From: Chitinophaga polysaccharea
GTDB taxonomy: Bacteria; Bacteroidota; Bacteroidia; Chitinophagales; Chitinophagaceae
Reading direction: 5' to 3'
Assembly: GCF_007829335.1 (NCBI RefSeq)
Contig: NZ_VIWO01000006.1
Coordinates: 248,001 to 312,000, forward strand
DNA: 64,000 nt
This document shows, one piece after another, positions 37,706 to 46,547 of the stretch. The translations under genes were made by a program, and so were the position numbers. The notes below the pieces were generated by a model, which was given only the letters and a program-made list of their open reading frames with translations, was not told the DNA's origin and did not search any database. Numbering within the stretch: position 1 is the first letter of the stretch; every line of letters starts with the position of its first letter.

Positions 37706-37843
37706 TTTCATTTTACTTTAGGACTATCGTAGAATGCACGCAGACCATATCTTTAACTTAAACAATATTCACATTTCCTGATGTGATTTTAACAATTAAT
37801 GCGATATTGCAATGATAAACCTTAGCACAAATCCAAAAACCTT

Positions 37844-39679
37844 ATGTGTGGAATAGTAGCTTATATCGGGCAGCGAGAAGCCTACCCGGTAGTATTAAAA
37901 GGCCTCAAAAGACTGGAATACCGCGGCTATGACAGCGCGGGGGTAGCCCTCATTAACGGCAGCCTGAAGGTATACAAGAGAAAAGATAAAGTGGCCGCAC
38001 TCGAAGAGTTCGTGGCAGGCAAAGATATGCACAGTCATATCGCCATCGGGCATACCCGTTGGGCCACCCATGGAGAGCCCTGCGACCGGAATGCCCACCC
38101 GCACTTATCCGGCGACGGTAAACTGGCCATGATCCACAATGGCATCATCGAAAACTATGTGCAGTTAAAACAGGAACTGATCAAACAGGGACATACGTTT
38201 CTCAGCGATACCGATACGGAAGTTTTGCTCCACTTCATTGAAGAGATCAAAAAACAAAACCAGTGTTCACTCGAAGAAGCCCTGCGCATAGCTTTGAAAA
38301 GAGTGGTAGGCGCTTACGTGATCGTATTGATCGATGAAGATAATCCGGATACCCTGATTGCCGCCCGTAAGGGAAGCCCGCTGGTTATCGGCGTGGGTAA
38401 AGGAGAACATTTCCTGGCATCAGATGCTTCTCCCATTATCGAGTATACGAAAGAAGTAGTATATGTGAATGACTACGAAATAGCGATTATCAAAGCCGAT
38501 GAGCTGATCCTGAAAAATATTTCCAATGAAAGGCAAACGCCTTACATACAGCAACTGGACATAGAGCTGGCCGCTATTGAAAAAGGTGGTTATGATCATT
38601 TCATGCTGAAAGAAATATTTGAACAACCGCAAACAATCTTCGATAGTTTACGCGGACGCCTCGATGCTAAAAATGGTACGCTCACCATGGGCGGTATGCG
38701 CGAGTATGCCGATGTGCTCAGCAATGCCAAACGCATTATCATCGTGGCCTGTGGTACCTCCTGGCACGCCGGGCTGGTAGCTGAGTATATGATTGAAGAG
38801 CTGTGCCGTATCCCGGTGGAAGTAGAATACGCGTCGGAGTTCCGTTACCGTAACCCGGTAGTGGGTGAAGGCGATGTAATCATTGCCGTATCACAATCCG
38901 GCGAAACTGCCGATACCCTGGTAGCCATTGAAAGCGCCAAAGAAAAAGGCGCTATCATCCTGGGCGTATGTAACGTGGTAGGGTCTTCCATTGCCCGTTT
39001 ATCACACGCCGGCGCCTATACACATGCAGGCCCTGAAATTGGCGTTGCCAGCACCAAAGCCTTTACCGCCCAGCTGGCGGTGCTTTGCCTGGTAGGCCTG
39101 AAACTGGCTGCAGACAAAGGCACCATCACCCCGCAACGTTTTCAACACCTGCTGGACGAACTGGACCAAATCCCGGAAAAAGTAGCCGTGGCACTGAAAC
39201 TCGACGACCAGGTGAAACAGATAGCAGATAAGTATAAAGATGCCCGCGACTTCCTTTACCTGGGCCGTGGATACAATTTCCCGGTAGCCCTGGAAGGCGC
39301 CCTCAAACTGAAAGAAATTTCTTACATCCACGCGGAAGGATACCCTGCAGCAGAAATGAAGCATGGCCCTATTGCCCTGGTAGATGACCAGCTGCCGGTA
39401 GTCATAGTGGCTACCAAAGACAGCTATTACGAAAAAGTAGTGTCGAACATCCAGGAAATAAAAGCACGCAAAGGCAAGGTGATCGCCGTAGTTACTGAAG
39501 GCGACCAGACCATTCCGCCTATGGCAGATGATGTGATCTTCGTGCCTGCTGCCGATGAAATGGTAGCCCCTATCATTTCCGTTATACCATTACAATTACT
39601 GGCTTATCATATAGGCGTATTAAAAGGACTGGACGTTGATAAACCCAGGAACCTTGCGAAATCCGTGACAGTAGAATAG
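37844..39679 (+). CDS. glmS: Glutamine-fructose-6-phosphate aminotransferase
   Basis: 611 residues. Makes glucosamine 6-phosphate from fructose 6-phosphate and glutamine, the entry to UDP-GlcNAc for peptidoglycan and lipopolysaccharide. The N-terminal nucleophile Cys2 directly follows Met1 (MCGIVAYIG), with the Ntn glutaminase motifs GHTRWATHG and the later SDASPIIEYT. Two SIS isomerase domains follow (ACGTSWHAG and SQSGETADT; LGRGYNFPVALEGALKLKE), and the C-terminus ends LAKSVTVE as in the family. No glmS ribozyme was recognised upstream. Confidence 0.97.
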   Translation: MCGIVAYIGQREAYPVVLKGLKRLEYRGYDSAGVALINGSLKVYKRKDKVAALEEFVAGKDMHSHIAIGHTRWATHGEPCDRNAHPHLSGDGKLAMIHNGIIENYVQLKQELIKQGHTFLSDTDTEVLLHFIEEIKKQNQCSLEEALRIALKRVVGAYVIVLIDEDNPDTLIAARKGSPLVIGVGKGEHFLASDASPIIEYTKEVVYVNDYEIAIIKADELILKNISNERQTPYIQQLDIELAAIEKGGYDHFMLKEIFEQPQTIFDSLRGRLDAKNGTLTMGGMREYADVLSNAKRIIIVACGTSWHAGLVAEYMIEELCRIPVEVEYASEFRYRNPVVGEGDVIIAVSQSGETADTLVAIESAKEKGAIILGVCNVVGSSIARLSHAGAYTHAGPEIGVASTKAFTAQLAVLCLVGLKLAADKGTITPQRFQHLLDELDQIPEKVAVALKLDDQVKQIADKYKDARDFLYLGRGYNFPVALEGALKLKEISYIHAEGYPAAEMKHGPIALVDDQLPVVIVATKDSYYEKVVSNIQEIKARKGKVIAVVTEGDQTIPPMADDVIFVPAADEMVAPIISVIPLQLLAYHIGVLKGLDVDKPRNLAKSVTVE

Positions 39680-39696
39680 CTGCTGCTGATCATTGC

Positions 39697-39750
39697 TGAC
39701 CGTCTTTCAACCTATCCGTTTTCAACGGGTATGTTGGAAGCGGACAGTCA
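39697..39750 (+). other. Hairpin between glmS and DUF4954 gene
   Basis: An imperfect stem: TGAC...GTC pairs with GAC.AGTCA at the outside, and CAACCTATCCG with CGGGTATGTTG (9 of 11) inside. No T run follows. It explains why the downstream frame opens 87 bp before the real start. Possibly an mRNA processing or stability structure. Confidence 0.45.
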
Positions 39751-39779
39751 ATGGCCCCCAGCTCTTAAAAGTTATATCC

Positions 39780-41981
39780 ATGAATAACATCCAGAAAAAA
39801 CCCCTTTCCGAACTGGGGTATAATTTTATTGAAACCACGTTACCAAAAGGCAAAGACGAATATTATTTACGTAACGAGCAATGGAGCCGGAAAGACCAGT
39901 ACCGCAAGCTGACCGCTTACGAAGTAGAAGCATTGGTACGTAACGACAACACTTCAGACGACTGGAACATCATATTTGTATCCGATGAATTTAACCCGCA
40001 ACTGGTACAACACTGCCATTTCTTTGGCATGGTACGCATCGGTAAGCTGGAGCCGTACTACCTGGAGTTTCACAACCTGCGCATGCCGGTAGGACTGTAC
40101 AACAGTACCATCTGCGCCTGCGATTTTGGCGACAATGTGGTAGTACATAACGTCAACTATCTTTCGCATTATATACTGGGCAACGAAGTCATTGTAGCCA
40201 ATGTAAATGAAATGGCTACCACCGACTATGCTAAATTCGGGAATGGTATTGTGAAAGAAGGGGAAAATGAAAACGGCCGCATCTGGATGGAGCTCTGCAA
40301 CGAAAATGGTGGAAGAAGCGTGATGCCTTTCGATGGCATGCTGCCCGGAGATGCTTACCTGTGGACCCGCTACCGCGATGACGACGCCCTGCAACAGCAG
40401 TTTAAAAACTTTACCGAAAAACAATTCGATAAAAGGCGCGGTTATTACGGCATGGTAGGCGATCGTACCGTGATCAAGAATTGTAAGATGATCAAAGACG
40501 TGACCATTGGTACGGATGCCTATCTAAAAGGAGCCAACAAGTTAAAAAATCTCACCATCAACAGCAGCGCCGACGCCTCTTCCCAGATAGGAGAAGGTTG
40601 CGAAATGGTAAATGGTGTAGTAGGCTATGGATGCCGTGTATTCTACGGCGTTAAAGCCGTTCGCTTTGTGATGGCTTCCCATTCCCAGCTCAAGTATGGC
40701 GCCCGGCTAATCAACTCCTACCTGGGCAACAATGCCACCATTTCCTGCTGCGAAGTATTGAACTCATTGATTTTCCCGGCACACGAGCAACATCATAATA
40801 ACTCGTTCCTTTGCGCCGCACTGATCATGGGGCAAAGCAATATGGCAGCCGGCGCCACCATCGGTTCCAATCACAATTCCCGCGGGGCTGACGGCGAAAT
40901 CATTGCCGGCAGGGGATTCTGGCCGGGACTCTGTGTGAGCCTGAAACACAACTCTAAATTTGCCACCTTCACGCTGATATCCAAAGGTAACTATATGTCT
41001 GAACTGAATATCCCCATTCCGTTCAGCCTGGTGGTAAATGACGAACACGATAACCGGCTCAAAATAATCCCTGGTTATTGGTTTCTCCATAACATGTATG
41101 CCATTGCCCGCAATTCCTGGAAGTATGTAGACCGCGACAAACGTACCGATAAAGTACAGCTCATTGAATACGATTACCTGGCGCCCGACTCTGTAGAAGA
41201 AATGTTCCATGCGCTGGCCATTATGGAAACAGCTACCGGGAAAGCCTGGTATGCCCTCCCGGAAAATACGCCTAAAAAGGAATTAACGGAAAAGGATCTA
41301 CGCAAAAAGGGGAAAGAACTGTTGCTGCATCACCAGGAAGAAGTATCCAGGCTCCATATCCTCGCTACCGGCTTTGAAAACAGTTCCCGCGAAGTACAGC
41401 TGCTCAAGGTGCACCGTGCTTACCCGGTGTTCCGGGAGATGATTGTACTCTACGGTATCAAAAATATCCTGGCTGCCAATAAGCCGTCCTTCCTGGCTTT
41501 ACAGGCTGTTGCCAAAACTGCGAAAAGAGGCGAATGGCTGAATATCGGCGGACAACTGATGAAAGCCGATACGGTGACCCTGCTCAAATCGAAGATCAAG
41601 AAGAATAAAATCAGCAGCTGGCCACAGCTACACGCCGCCTATGAAGAAATAGGCAGCGGCTATGCCGCCGATAAGCTGCAACATGCTATCGCCGCCCTGC
41701 TGGATATCAAAGAAGTATCGCTGAAAGATTTAACGCCCGCCCTGCTGGCAGAGTGGATGAATGAAACCACCCGCACCATGGAGTGGATCACGATACAAAT
41801 AAAACGCTCCCGCGAAAAAGATTACAAAAATCCTTTCCGCCGCCTGGCCTATGAAAGCGAAAAAGAAATGAATGCCGTAGTGGGCAGCCTGGAAAATAAT
41901 AGCTTCATTCATCAAACTATTACCGACCTTGAGTCCTATAAAGAAAAAGTACATCAAATTATAGGAGAATGGGAACTGTAG
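39780..41981 (+). CDS. DUF4954 family protein, large left-handed beta-helix
   Basis: 733 residues from the ATG at 39780 (MNNIQKKPLSELG). The middle part has many short repeats of hexapeptide type (for example GVVGYGCRVFYGVKAVRFV, LIMGQSNMAAGATIGSNHNSRGADGEI), pointing to a left-handed parallel beta-helix as in acyl- and nucleotidyl-transferases. The C-terminal 200 residues are helical and lysine-rich. DUF4954 proteins are common in Bacteroidota and have no known activity. It follows glmS by 100 bp in the same direction, so a role around amino-sugar nucleotides is a reasonable guess. Confidence 0.85.
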   Translation: MNNIQKKPLSELGYNFIETTLPKGKDEYYLRNEQWSRKDQYRKLTAYEVEALVRNDNTSDDWNIIFVSDEFNPQLVQHCHFFGMVRIGKLEPYYLEFHNLRMPVGLYNSTICACDFGDNVVVHNVNYLSHYILGNEVIVANVNEMATTDYAKFGNGIVKEGENENGRIWMELCNENGGRSVMPFDGMLPGDAYLWTRYRDDDALQQQFKNFTEKQFDKRRGYYGMVGDRTVIKNCKMIKDVTIGTDAYLKGANKLKNLTINSSADASSQIGEGCEMVNGVVGYGCRVFYGVKAVRFVMASHSQLKYGARLINSYLGNNATISCCEVLNSLIFPAHEQHHNNSFLCAALIMGQSNMAAGATIGSNHNSRGADGEIIAGRGFWPGLCVSLKHNSKFATFTLISKGNYMSELNIPIPFSLVVNDEHDNRLKIIPGYWFLHNMYAIARNSWKYVDRDKRTDKVQLIEYDYLAPDSVEEMFHALAIMETATGKAWYALPENTPKKELTEKDLRKKGKELLLHHQEEVSRLHILATGFENSSREVQLLKVHRAYPVFREMIVLYGIKNILAANKPSFLALQAVAKTAKRGEWLNIGGQLMKADTVTLLKSKIKKNKISSWPQLHAAYEEIGSGYAADKLQHAIAALLDIKEVSLKDLTPALLAEWMNETTRTMEWITIQIKRSREKDYKNPFRRLAYESEKEMNAVVGSLENNSFIHQTITDLESYKEKVHQIIGEWEL

Positions 41982-42577
41982 AAAAAATACGCTGCGGTTG
42001 GGCAGGTAAAGACAAGCTTTACCAGGACTACCACGACCAGGAATGGGGCACCCCCCATCATGATGACACCCACCTGTTCGAAATGCTTTGCCTGGAGGGG
42101 GCCCAGGCGGGACTTAGCTGGTACACCGTGCTCACTAAAAGAGAAAACTACCGCAAAGCATTCAGTAACTGGGATGCTAAAAAAATAGCGAAGTACGACG
42201 AAAAAAAGGTAGCGCAACTCATGCTCAATGAGGGCATCATCCGCAACCGCCTTAAAATAAACTCCGTTATTGGTAACGCAAAGGCTTTTCTCGCTGTTCA
42301 AAAAGAATTCGGCAGTTTTGATCAGTATATCTGGTCATTTGTCAACCACCAGCCCATCCACAACCACTTTAAAACAATGGCGGAAGTACCTGCCAAAACA
42401 GCGATCTCCGATGCTATGAGTAAGGACCTGCTGAAACGGGGTTTTAAGTTTGTGGGCTCTACTATCTGTTATGCGTATATGCAGGCAGTAGGAATGGTAG
42501 ATGATCACATAGCGGATTGCTGGAGGAGTGGGAAGGGGAATATGACTACCAGCATATCACCTGAAAAAGACAACTAA
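41969..42577 (+). CDS. tag: DNA-3-methyladenine glycosylase I
   Basis: 202 residues. Excises 3-methyladenine from alkylated DNA. The zinc-binding set of the Tag family is present: Cys9 and His22 (RCGWAGKDKLYQDYH) and the C-terminal HIADC pair. The HhH-like core has LFEMLCLEGAQAGLSWYTVLTKRENYR with the catalytic-site Glu. It overlaps the end of the DUF4954 gene by 13 bp, so it is the third gene of the glmS unit. Its stop overlaps that of the convergent cytochrome gene (CTAA). Confidence 0.94.
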   Translation: MGTVEKIRCGWAGKDKLYQDYHDQEWGTPHHDDTHLFEMLCLEGAQAGLSWYTVLTKRENYRKAFSNWDAKKIAKYDEKKVAQLMLNEGIIRNRLKINSVIGNAKAFLAVQKEFGSFDQYIWSFVNHQPIHNHFKTMAEVPAKTAISDAMSKDLLKRGFKFVGSTICYAYMQAVGMVDDHIADCWRSGKGNMTTSISPEKDN

Positions 42578-43623
42578 TTAATCAACACCTCACTCAATTC
42601 CTTATTATTTAAAAACGAATAATCTGTCAGTGTGTTCAGGAAAAAGTAAAGCTGCCTTTTTTCTCTATCGGAAAGTGGGATACCTGGTTTCACCAGGGGA
42701 TCGGTGGTTGGAGTTACTTTAATACCGTGGTCGTAGAAGTCAAATACCTGGAAGATATCGAAGAAACGGCCGTCGTGCATATAAGGGGCGCTTTTAAGGA
42801 TATTGCGCAGGGAAGGCACCTTAAAACGAAGATTATCGTCGGTATTACCGGTGATTTTCATACGACCTACATCGTTCAGGGCAGGCAGATAGGGAAGCCC
42901 GTTACTGCGGTAGGTTAGATCGGTAAACAGTGGTTCTTTATGGCAGGCAGCGCATTTCTCCTGGAATACGCTATAGCCGGCTTTTTCCTCATCTGAAAAG
43001 GTGGCTCCGGGTAAGTGTTGTATAACGCTATCGTATTTGGAATTGGCAGATACCATAGTGGCGATAAACTGGGTAAATGCCTTAAACATGCGTTCACTGG
43101 TAATTTCGGGAGAACCGAAGGCCGCTTTGAACATTTTACGATACTGGGGATCTGCCTGCATTTTCTGCAACAGCTCTTTCAGGTCCATGGCCATTTCATT
43201 ATGATCGGTGAGCGGGGTAAGCGGCTGTATTTCGAGATGATTCACACCCCCATCCCACATAAAAGCTTTTTGCCAGATCATATTGAATAGTGTGGGTACG
43301 GATCGGGTGCCCTGCTGACCGGCTACGCCGTGCGCCAGCGCATGATCAAAATGTCCGAATGCCGCGAACTGCTGGTGGCAAAAGCCACAGGATACAGTGC
43401 TGTCTTTCGACAGGCGGTAATCATAAAACATGAAACGGCCCAGCGCTACCCCGGGTTTAGTAAGCGGATTGCGGGAGAAATCGTATACCGGCCGGGGAAA
43501 GTGCGATGGCAGCTGCAAAAAATAAGGCGCAGGCTCGCCACGGTGAGGCTTTCGGGCACCCGCCTGCACCAACGCCAGCCAGGCGCAAAACGCTGCTATG
43601 ATATATATCGCTTTATGCTTCAT
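42574..43623 (-). CDS. Diheme cytochrome c peroxidase / MauG family, MbnH-like
   Basis: 349 residues, periplasmic (signal peptide to about ALVQA). Two c-type heme sites are visible: CGFCH near residue 80 and CAACH near residue 225. The general fold is bacterial diheme peroxidase/MauG. Its direct partner upstream is an MbnP-domain protein, 8 bp away; in characterised MbnH-MbnP pairs the MauG-type enzyme oxidises a tryptophan of MbnP to kynurenine so that MbnP can bind copper. That role is inferred from pairing. A plain hydrogen peroxide-detoxifying peroxidase is the alternative. Confidence 0.85.
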   Translation of the reverse strand: MKHKAIYIIAAFCAWLALVQAGARKPHRGEPAPYFLQLPSHFPRPVYDFSRNPLTKPGVALGRFMFYDYRLSKDSTVSCGFCHQQFAAFGHFDHALAHGVAGQQGTRSVPTLFNMIWQKAFMWDGGVNHLEIQPLTPLTDHNEMAMDLKELLQKMQADPQYRKMFKAAFGSPEITSERMFKAFTQFIATMVSANSKYDSVIQHLPGATFSDEEKAGYSVFQEKCAACHKEPLFTDLTYRSNGLPYLPALNDVGRMKITGNTDDNLRFKVPSLRNILKSAPYMHDGRFFDIFQVFDFYDHGIKVTPTTDPLVKPGIPLSDREKRQLYFFLNTLTDYSFLNNKELSEVLIN

Positions 43624-43631
43624 GTACGCTA

Positions 43632-44381
43632 TCAGTCGGATATACCCGTTACCCGGAACATATGCTGGTAATTACTGGCTACCTTACGCGCATTCACCCC
43701 TGGCGCCATAATGACCGCCACCTGTTTGAAGCTCACGGTATCTGGTAAAAACCATTTGGCGACGTCGGCGCTGAGTTGCACCTGTGGCTGTTTTCCGGTG
43801 GCTATGGTTAATGGCTGCGGGAAGGGAAGCTCCACATATTTCAATACCTGGTTGGCAGCTTTATAACCACCTGTATGAAACAGAAATTCCTTTGTGGGAG
43901 AAGTTATTACCGGGGAATATCCTTCCAGTTGCGCCATAATATACCCGCTGTTCCAGGTCCAGAACATGCCCGATTCCACTGCCAATGCGCCGGCTTGTAC
44001 GCCGCTTACATTGCGGATACTGTCCACCCCGATAAGAAAACGAATACTTTTATATTGCCCGGCGGGTACGTTATCTAACCGTATTATTTTAGAACTGTCG
44101 ATAGCATCATCTACCAGGAAATAAGATACGGGCAAGATGCTTCTTTTGCCATCTACTGTTTCCAGGGAAAAATTACTGAGGAAATAACGGAAACGGCTAA
44201 TCGTAAAAGGCTCGCCGGAGGAATTAGTATAAGTTACCTGTTTTCTTTCCAGCGGCTGTGCGCCCATGATATGCGTGATATGCAGCTGCAGGGACGGATC
44301 ACCGTTGCCCGGAGCGCCGGCAAACAGGATGGCTATCAATAGGAACCAACCAGCATAGGCAAAAAAAGTCCGCAAAATCAT
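43632..44381 (-). CDS. MbnP family copper-binding-type protein
   Basis: 249 residues, exported (hydrophobic N-terminus to about residue 22). The MbnP domain pattern is clear: VTYTNSSGEPFTISRFRYFLSNF, the conserved GMFWTWNSGY with Trp141 and Trp143, then LEG, FHTGGY (His169) and the C-terminal NYQHMF. Members bind copper after a tryptophan is turned into kynurenine by a partner MauG-like enzyme, and such an enzyme is encoded 8 bp downstream. No methanobactin biosynthesis genes are in the window. The ATG at 44381 lies inside the second arm of a terminator-like hairpin; moving the start downstream would spoil the signal peptide. Confidence 0.82.
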   Translation of the reverse strand: MILRTFFAYAGWFLLIAILFAGAPGNGDPSLQLHITHIMGAQPLERKQVTYTNSSGEPFTISRFRYFLSNFSLETVDGKRSILPVSYFLVDDAIDSSKIIRLDNVPAGQYKSIRFLIGVDSIRNVSGVQAGALAVESGMFWTWNSGYIMAQLEGYSPVITSPTKEFLFHTGGYKAANQVLKYVELPFPQPLTIATGKQPQVQLSADVAKWFLPDTVSFKQVAVIMAPGVNARKVASNYQHMFRVTGISD

Positions 44382-44418
44382 GGTATCCTCTTTTACAGGA
44401 AGTTACATGATTTTGCGG
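44370..44418 (-). terminator. Terminator-like hairpin containing the MbnP start codon
   Basis: A perfect 13-bp inverted repeat (44370-44382 with 44406-44418, CCGCAAAATCATG/CATGATTTTGCGG), 23-nt spacer. On the minus strand the second arm contains ATG ATT TTG CGG of the MbnP gene and is followed by ACTTTTTTT. It ends the fucose-type operon (fucP stop at 44445) and could also attenuate or hide the start of MbnP. Confidence 0.75.
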
Positions 44419-44444
44419 ATTATATATGAAAAAGAAATAACTGG

Positions 44445-45683
44445 TTATACTCTCTTATACCCCTTCCAACCGTATAGGAACACGATGAAAAAGCAGATAG
44501 TAGGAATACCGTAGGAAATAGCCAATGACTGCCATTCGGTAACAATACCCATTACATAAGGCACAGAAGCACCTCCCACTATAGACATTACCTGGAAGGA
44601 AGCGCCCCGCTTGGTATTTTTTCCCAGGTCTTTTACGCCCAGCGCAAAAATGGTGGGGAACATGATAGACATGAAGAAGAAAACAGCGATCAGCGCATAC
44701 ACAGAAGGCGCACCGTTACCCGTCATCACAAACGCGCATAAGCACATATTGATAAACGCATAAATAGCGAGTAACTGGTTAGGGGCAACTTTACGCATTA
44801 ACGCGGTACCCACAAAACGGCCTCCCATAAATAAAGCCATGCCTACAGACAACAGGTAAGATGCGTTTTCGGTGGAAATACCATGCCAGTAAGCGGTAAC
44901 GTAGTTGATAAACAGCGCTCCTACTCCTACCTGTGCCGCCACATAGAAAAACTGGGCTACTACGCCAAGTACAAAGTGACGGTGGGCAAAAAGCGGGCGG
45001 GTATCTTCCATTACTTCCTTTCCCTCCTGCTCTGCTTCTTTAATTTCAGGCAGCGGTGTTCTGTAAAAGAATCCTGCAATCAATAACACCACCACGCCAA
45101 TGGCGATGTAGGTCAGTTTTACCGTAGTCAGGTCATTGCTGCCACTTCCAAAAAACAACTTGGCGCCGATGATAGGCCCCAGGAAAGAGCCCAGTCCATT
45201 AAAGCATTGCGATAAATTGAGTCGTTGTTCAGAGGTTTCTTTAGCACCCAATACTGTTACATATGGATTGGCAGCGGTTTCCAGGCAAGCTAATCCACAA
45301 GCCAGGATAAATAATGCCGCCAGGAAAAAATCAAAATTGAGTGCATTGGCAGCCGGATAAAACAGGAAAGCACCAATGGCATATAACATCAGCCCCAGGA
45401 TAATACCTTTCTTGTATCCGAATTTATTCATAAACATTCCTGCGGGCAATGCCATCAGGAAATAAGCACCAAAATAAGCGCCTTGTAATAAGGTAGAACG
45501 TTTGGTGGTAATATTCAATACTTCCTGGAAATGCTTATTCAACACATCTAACAGACCATAAGCCAGTCCCCACAGGAAAAACAGGCTGGTCACTAATATA
45601 AACGGGAAAAGGTAGCTACCTGGCTTTGCGCCGGTATCCTTGGTACTGGTATAGGTGGAATTACTTACTGCGCCTCCGGCCAT
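44445..45683 (-). CDS. fucP: FucP-like sugar:proton symporter (MFS, FHS family)
   Basis: 412 residues, twelve predicted membrane helices, inner membrane. The sequence follows the L-fucose permease group: FILVTSLFFLWGLAYGLLDVLNKHFQ in helix 1, GAYFGAYFLMALPAGMFMNKFGYKKGI, and ACGLACLETAANPYVTVLG. It is the last gene of a cluster encoding oxidative deoxysugar catabolism, which supports L-fucose as substrate; other FHS members carry glucose, galactose or N-acetylglucosamine. It is followed by the terminator-like hairpin that overlaps the MbnP gene. Confidence 0.85.
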   Translation of the reverse strand: MAGGAVSNSTYTSTKDTGAKPGSYLFPFILVTSLFFLWGLAYGLLDVLNKHFQEVLNITTKRSTLLQGAYFGAYFLMALPAGMFMNKFGYKKGIILGLMLYAIGAFLFYPAANALNFDFFLAALFILACGLACLETAANPYVTVLGAKETSEQRLNLSQCFNGLGSFLGPIIGAKLFFGSGSNDLTTVKLTYIAIGVVVLLIAGFFYRTPLPEIKEAEQEGKEVMEDTRPLFAHRHFVLGVVAQFFYVAAQVGVGALFINYVTAYWHGISTENASYLLSVGMALFMGGRFVGTALMRKVAPNQLLAIYAFINMCLCAFVMTGNGAPSVYALIAVFFFMSIMFPTIFALGVKDLGKNTKRGASFQVMSIVGGASVPYVMGIVTEWQSLAISYGIPTICFFIVFLYGWKGYKRV

Positions 45684-45744
45684 AACGAAGAATTTAATGT
45701 TTCAGGTAAAATATATAATGATAACGTGTATTGGCTCTTGTTCC

Positions 45745-46527
45745 TTAGCTGATGGATCTGTCGAGATGGGTGTAACCACCATCTACATAAACTATTTGTC
45801 CGGTTGTATGAGACGAACGTGGCGACAGCAAAAATACGGTGGTGTTGGCGATTTCTGCTGAAGTGGTCATTCTTCTTTCGAATGGAATTTTGGCCGTGAT
45901 GGATGCCAGCTTTTCCTGCGGGTTAGGTAAGGAATTAATCCATGTTTCATACAATGGTGTCCATACTTCGGCAGGGATCACGGTATTGATACGGATGGAA
46001 TACGGCAGCATTTCTACCGCCCATTCGCGGGTAAGTGCATTGATAGCGCCTTTGGAAGCCGCATAGCCGCTGGTATTACCCTGACCAGTGGTTGCTACTT
46101 TAGAACCGATGTTTACAATATTACCTTTGGTAGCTTTCAGGTAAGGCAATGCGAAATGAGCCAGGTTGTAGTAGTGGGATAAGTTATTTTGCAATGATTG
46201 CATAAATCTTTCCGGGCTACCATTTTCCAGGCCTACGCCGTCGTTGGCGCCGGCATTGTTTACCAGTCCGTCTATTTTGCCATACTTAGCTACAGTTTCA
46301 GTGATTACTTTTCTGCAGTCATCTACCAGTCCGAGTTCGGCGGTAACAGCGAGTGCCTTACCACCGGCGGCGATGATGTCATTGACTGTTTTTTCATTGT
46401 CTGCCGTACTTCTGCCGGCAATTACCACAATACCTCCTTCTGCAGCTACCAGCTTAGATATGGCTTCTCCAATGCCTTTAGCGCCACCGGTAACTATTAT
46501 CACTTTCTCCTGTAATCCTAAATCCAT
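45745..46527 (-). CDS. SDR oxidoreductase, probable L-fucose dehydrogenase
   Basis: 260 residues of the classical short-chain dehydrogenase family. NAD(P) loop VTGGAKGIGEAI, NNAG motif (LVNNAGAND), catalytic Ser in NIGSKVATTG and YAASK. Close in overall pattern to the 'SDR family oxidoreductase' found in fucose clusters, which oxidises L-fucose to L-fucono-1,5-lactone. The lactonase gene lies 20 bp upstream in the operon and the permease just downstream. The substrate is inferred from this context. Confidence 0.8.
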   Translation of the reverse strand: MDLGLQEKVIIVTGGAKGIGEAISKLVAAEGGIVVIAGRSTADNEKTVNDIIAAGGKALAVTAELGLVDDCRKVITETVAKYGKIDGLVNNAGANDGVGLENGSPERFMQSLQNNLSHYYNLAHFALPYLKATKGNIVNIGSKVATTGQGNTSGYAASKGAINALTREWAVEMLPYSIRINTVIPAEVWTPLYETWINSLPNPQEKLASITAKIPFERRMTTSAEIANTTVFLLSPRSSHTTGQIVYVDGGYTHLDRSIS

Positions 46528-46547
46528 AGTGTGTATGATATTATTTT

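Noticed and set aside
39693-39779. 29-residue extension of the DUF4954 protein
   Set aside because: It translates an RNA hairpin and shows no protein-like pattern; the ATG at 39780 gives the family start.
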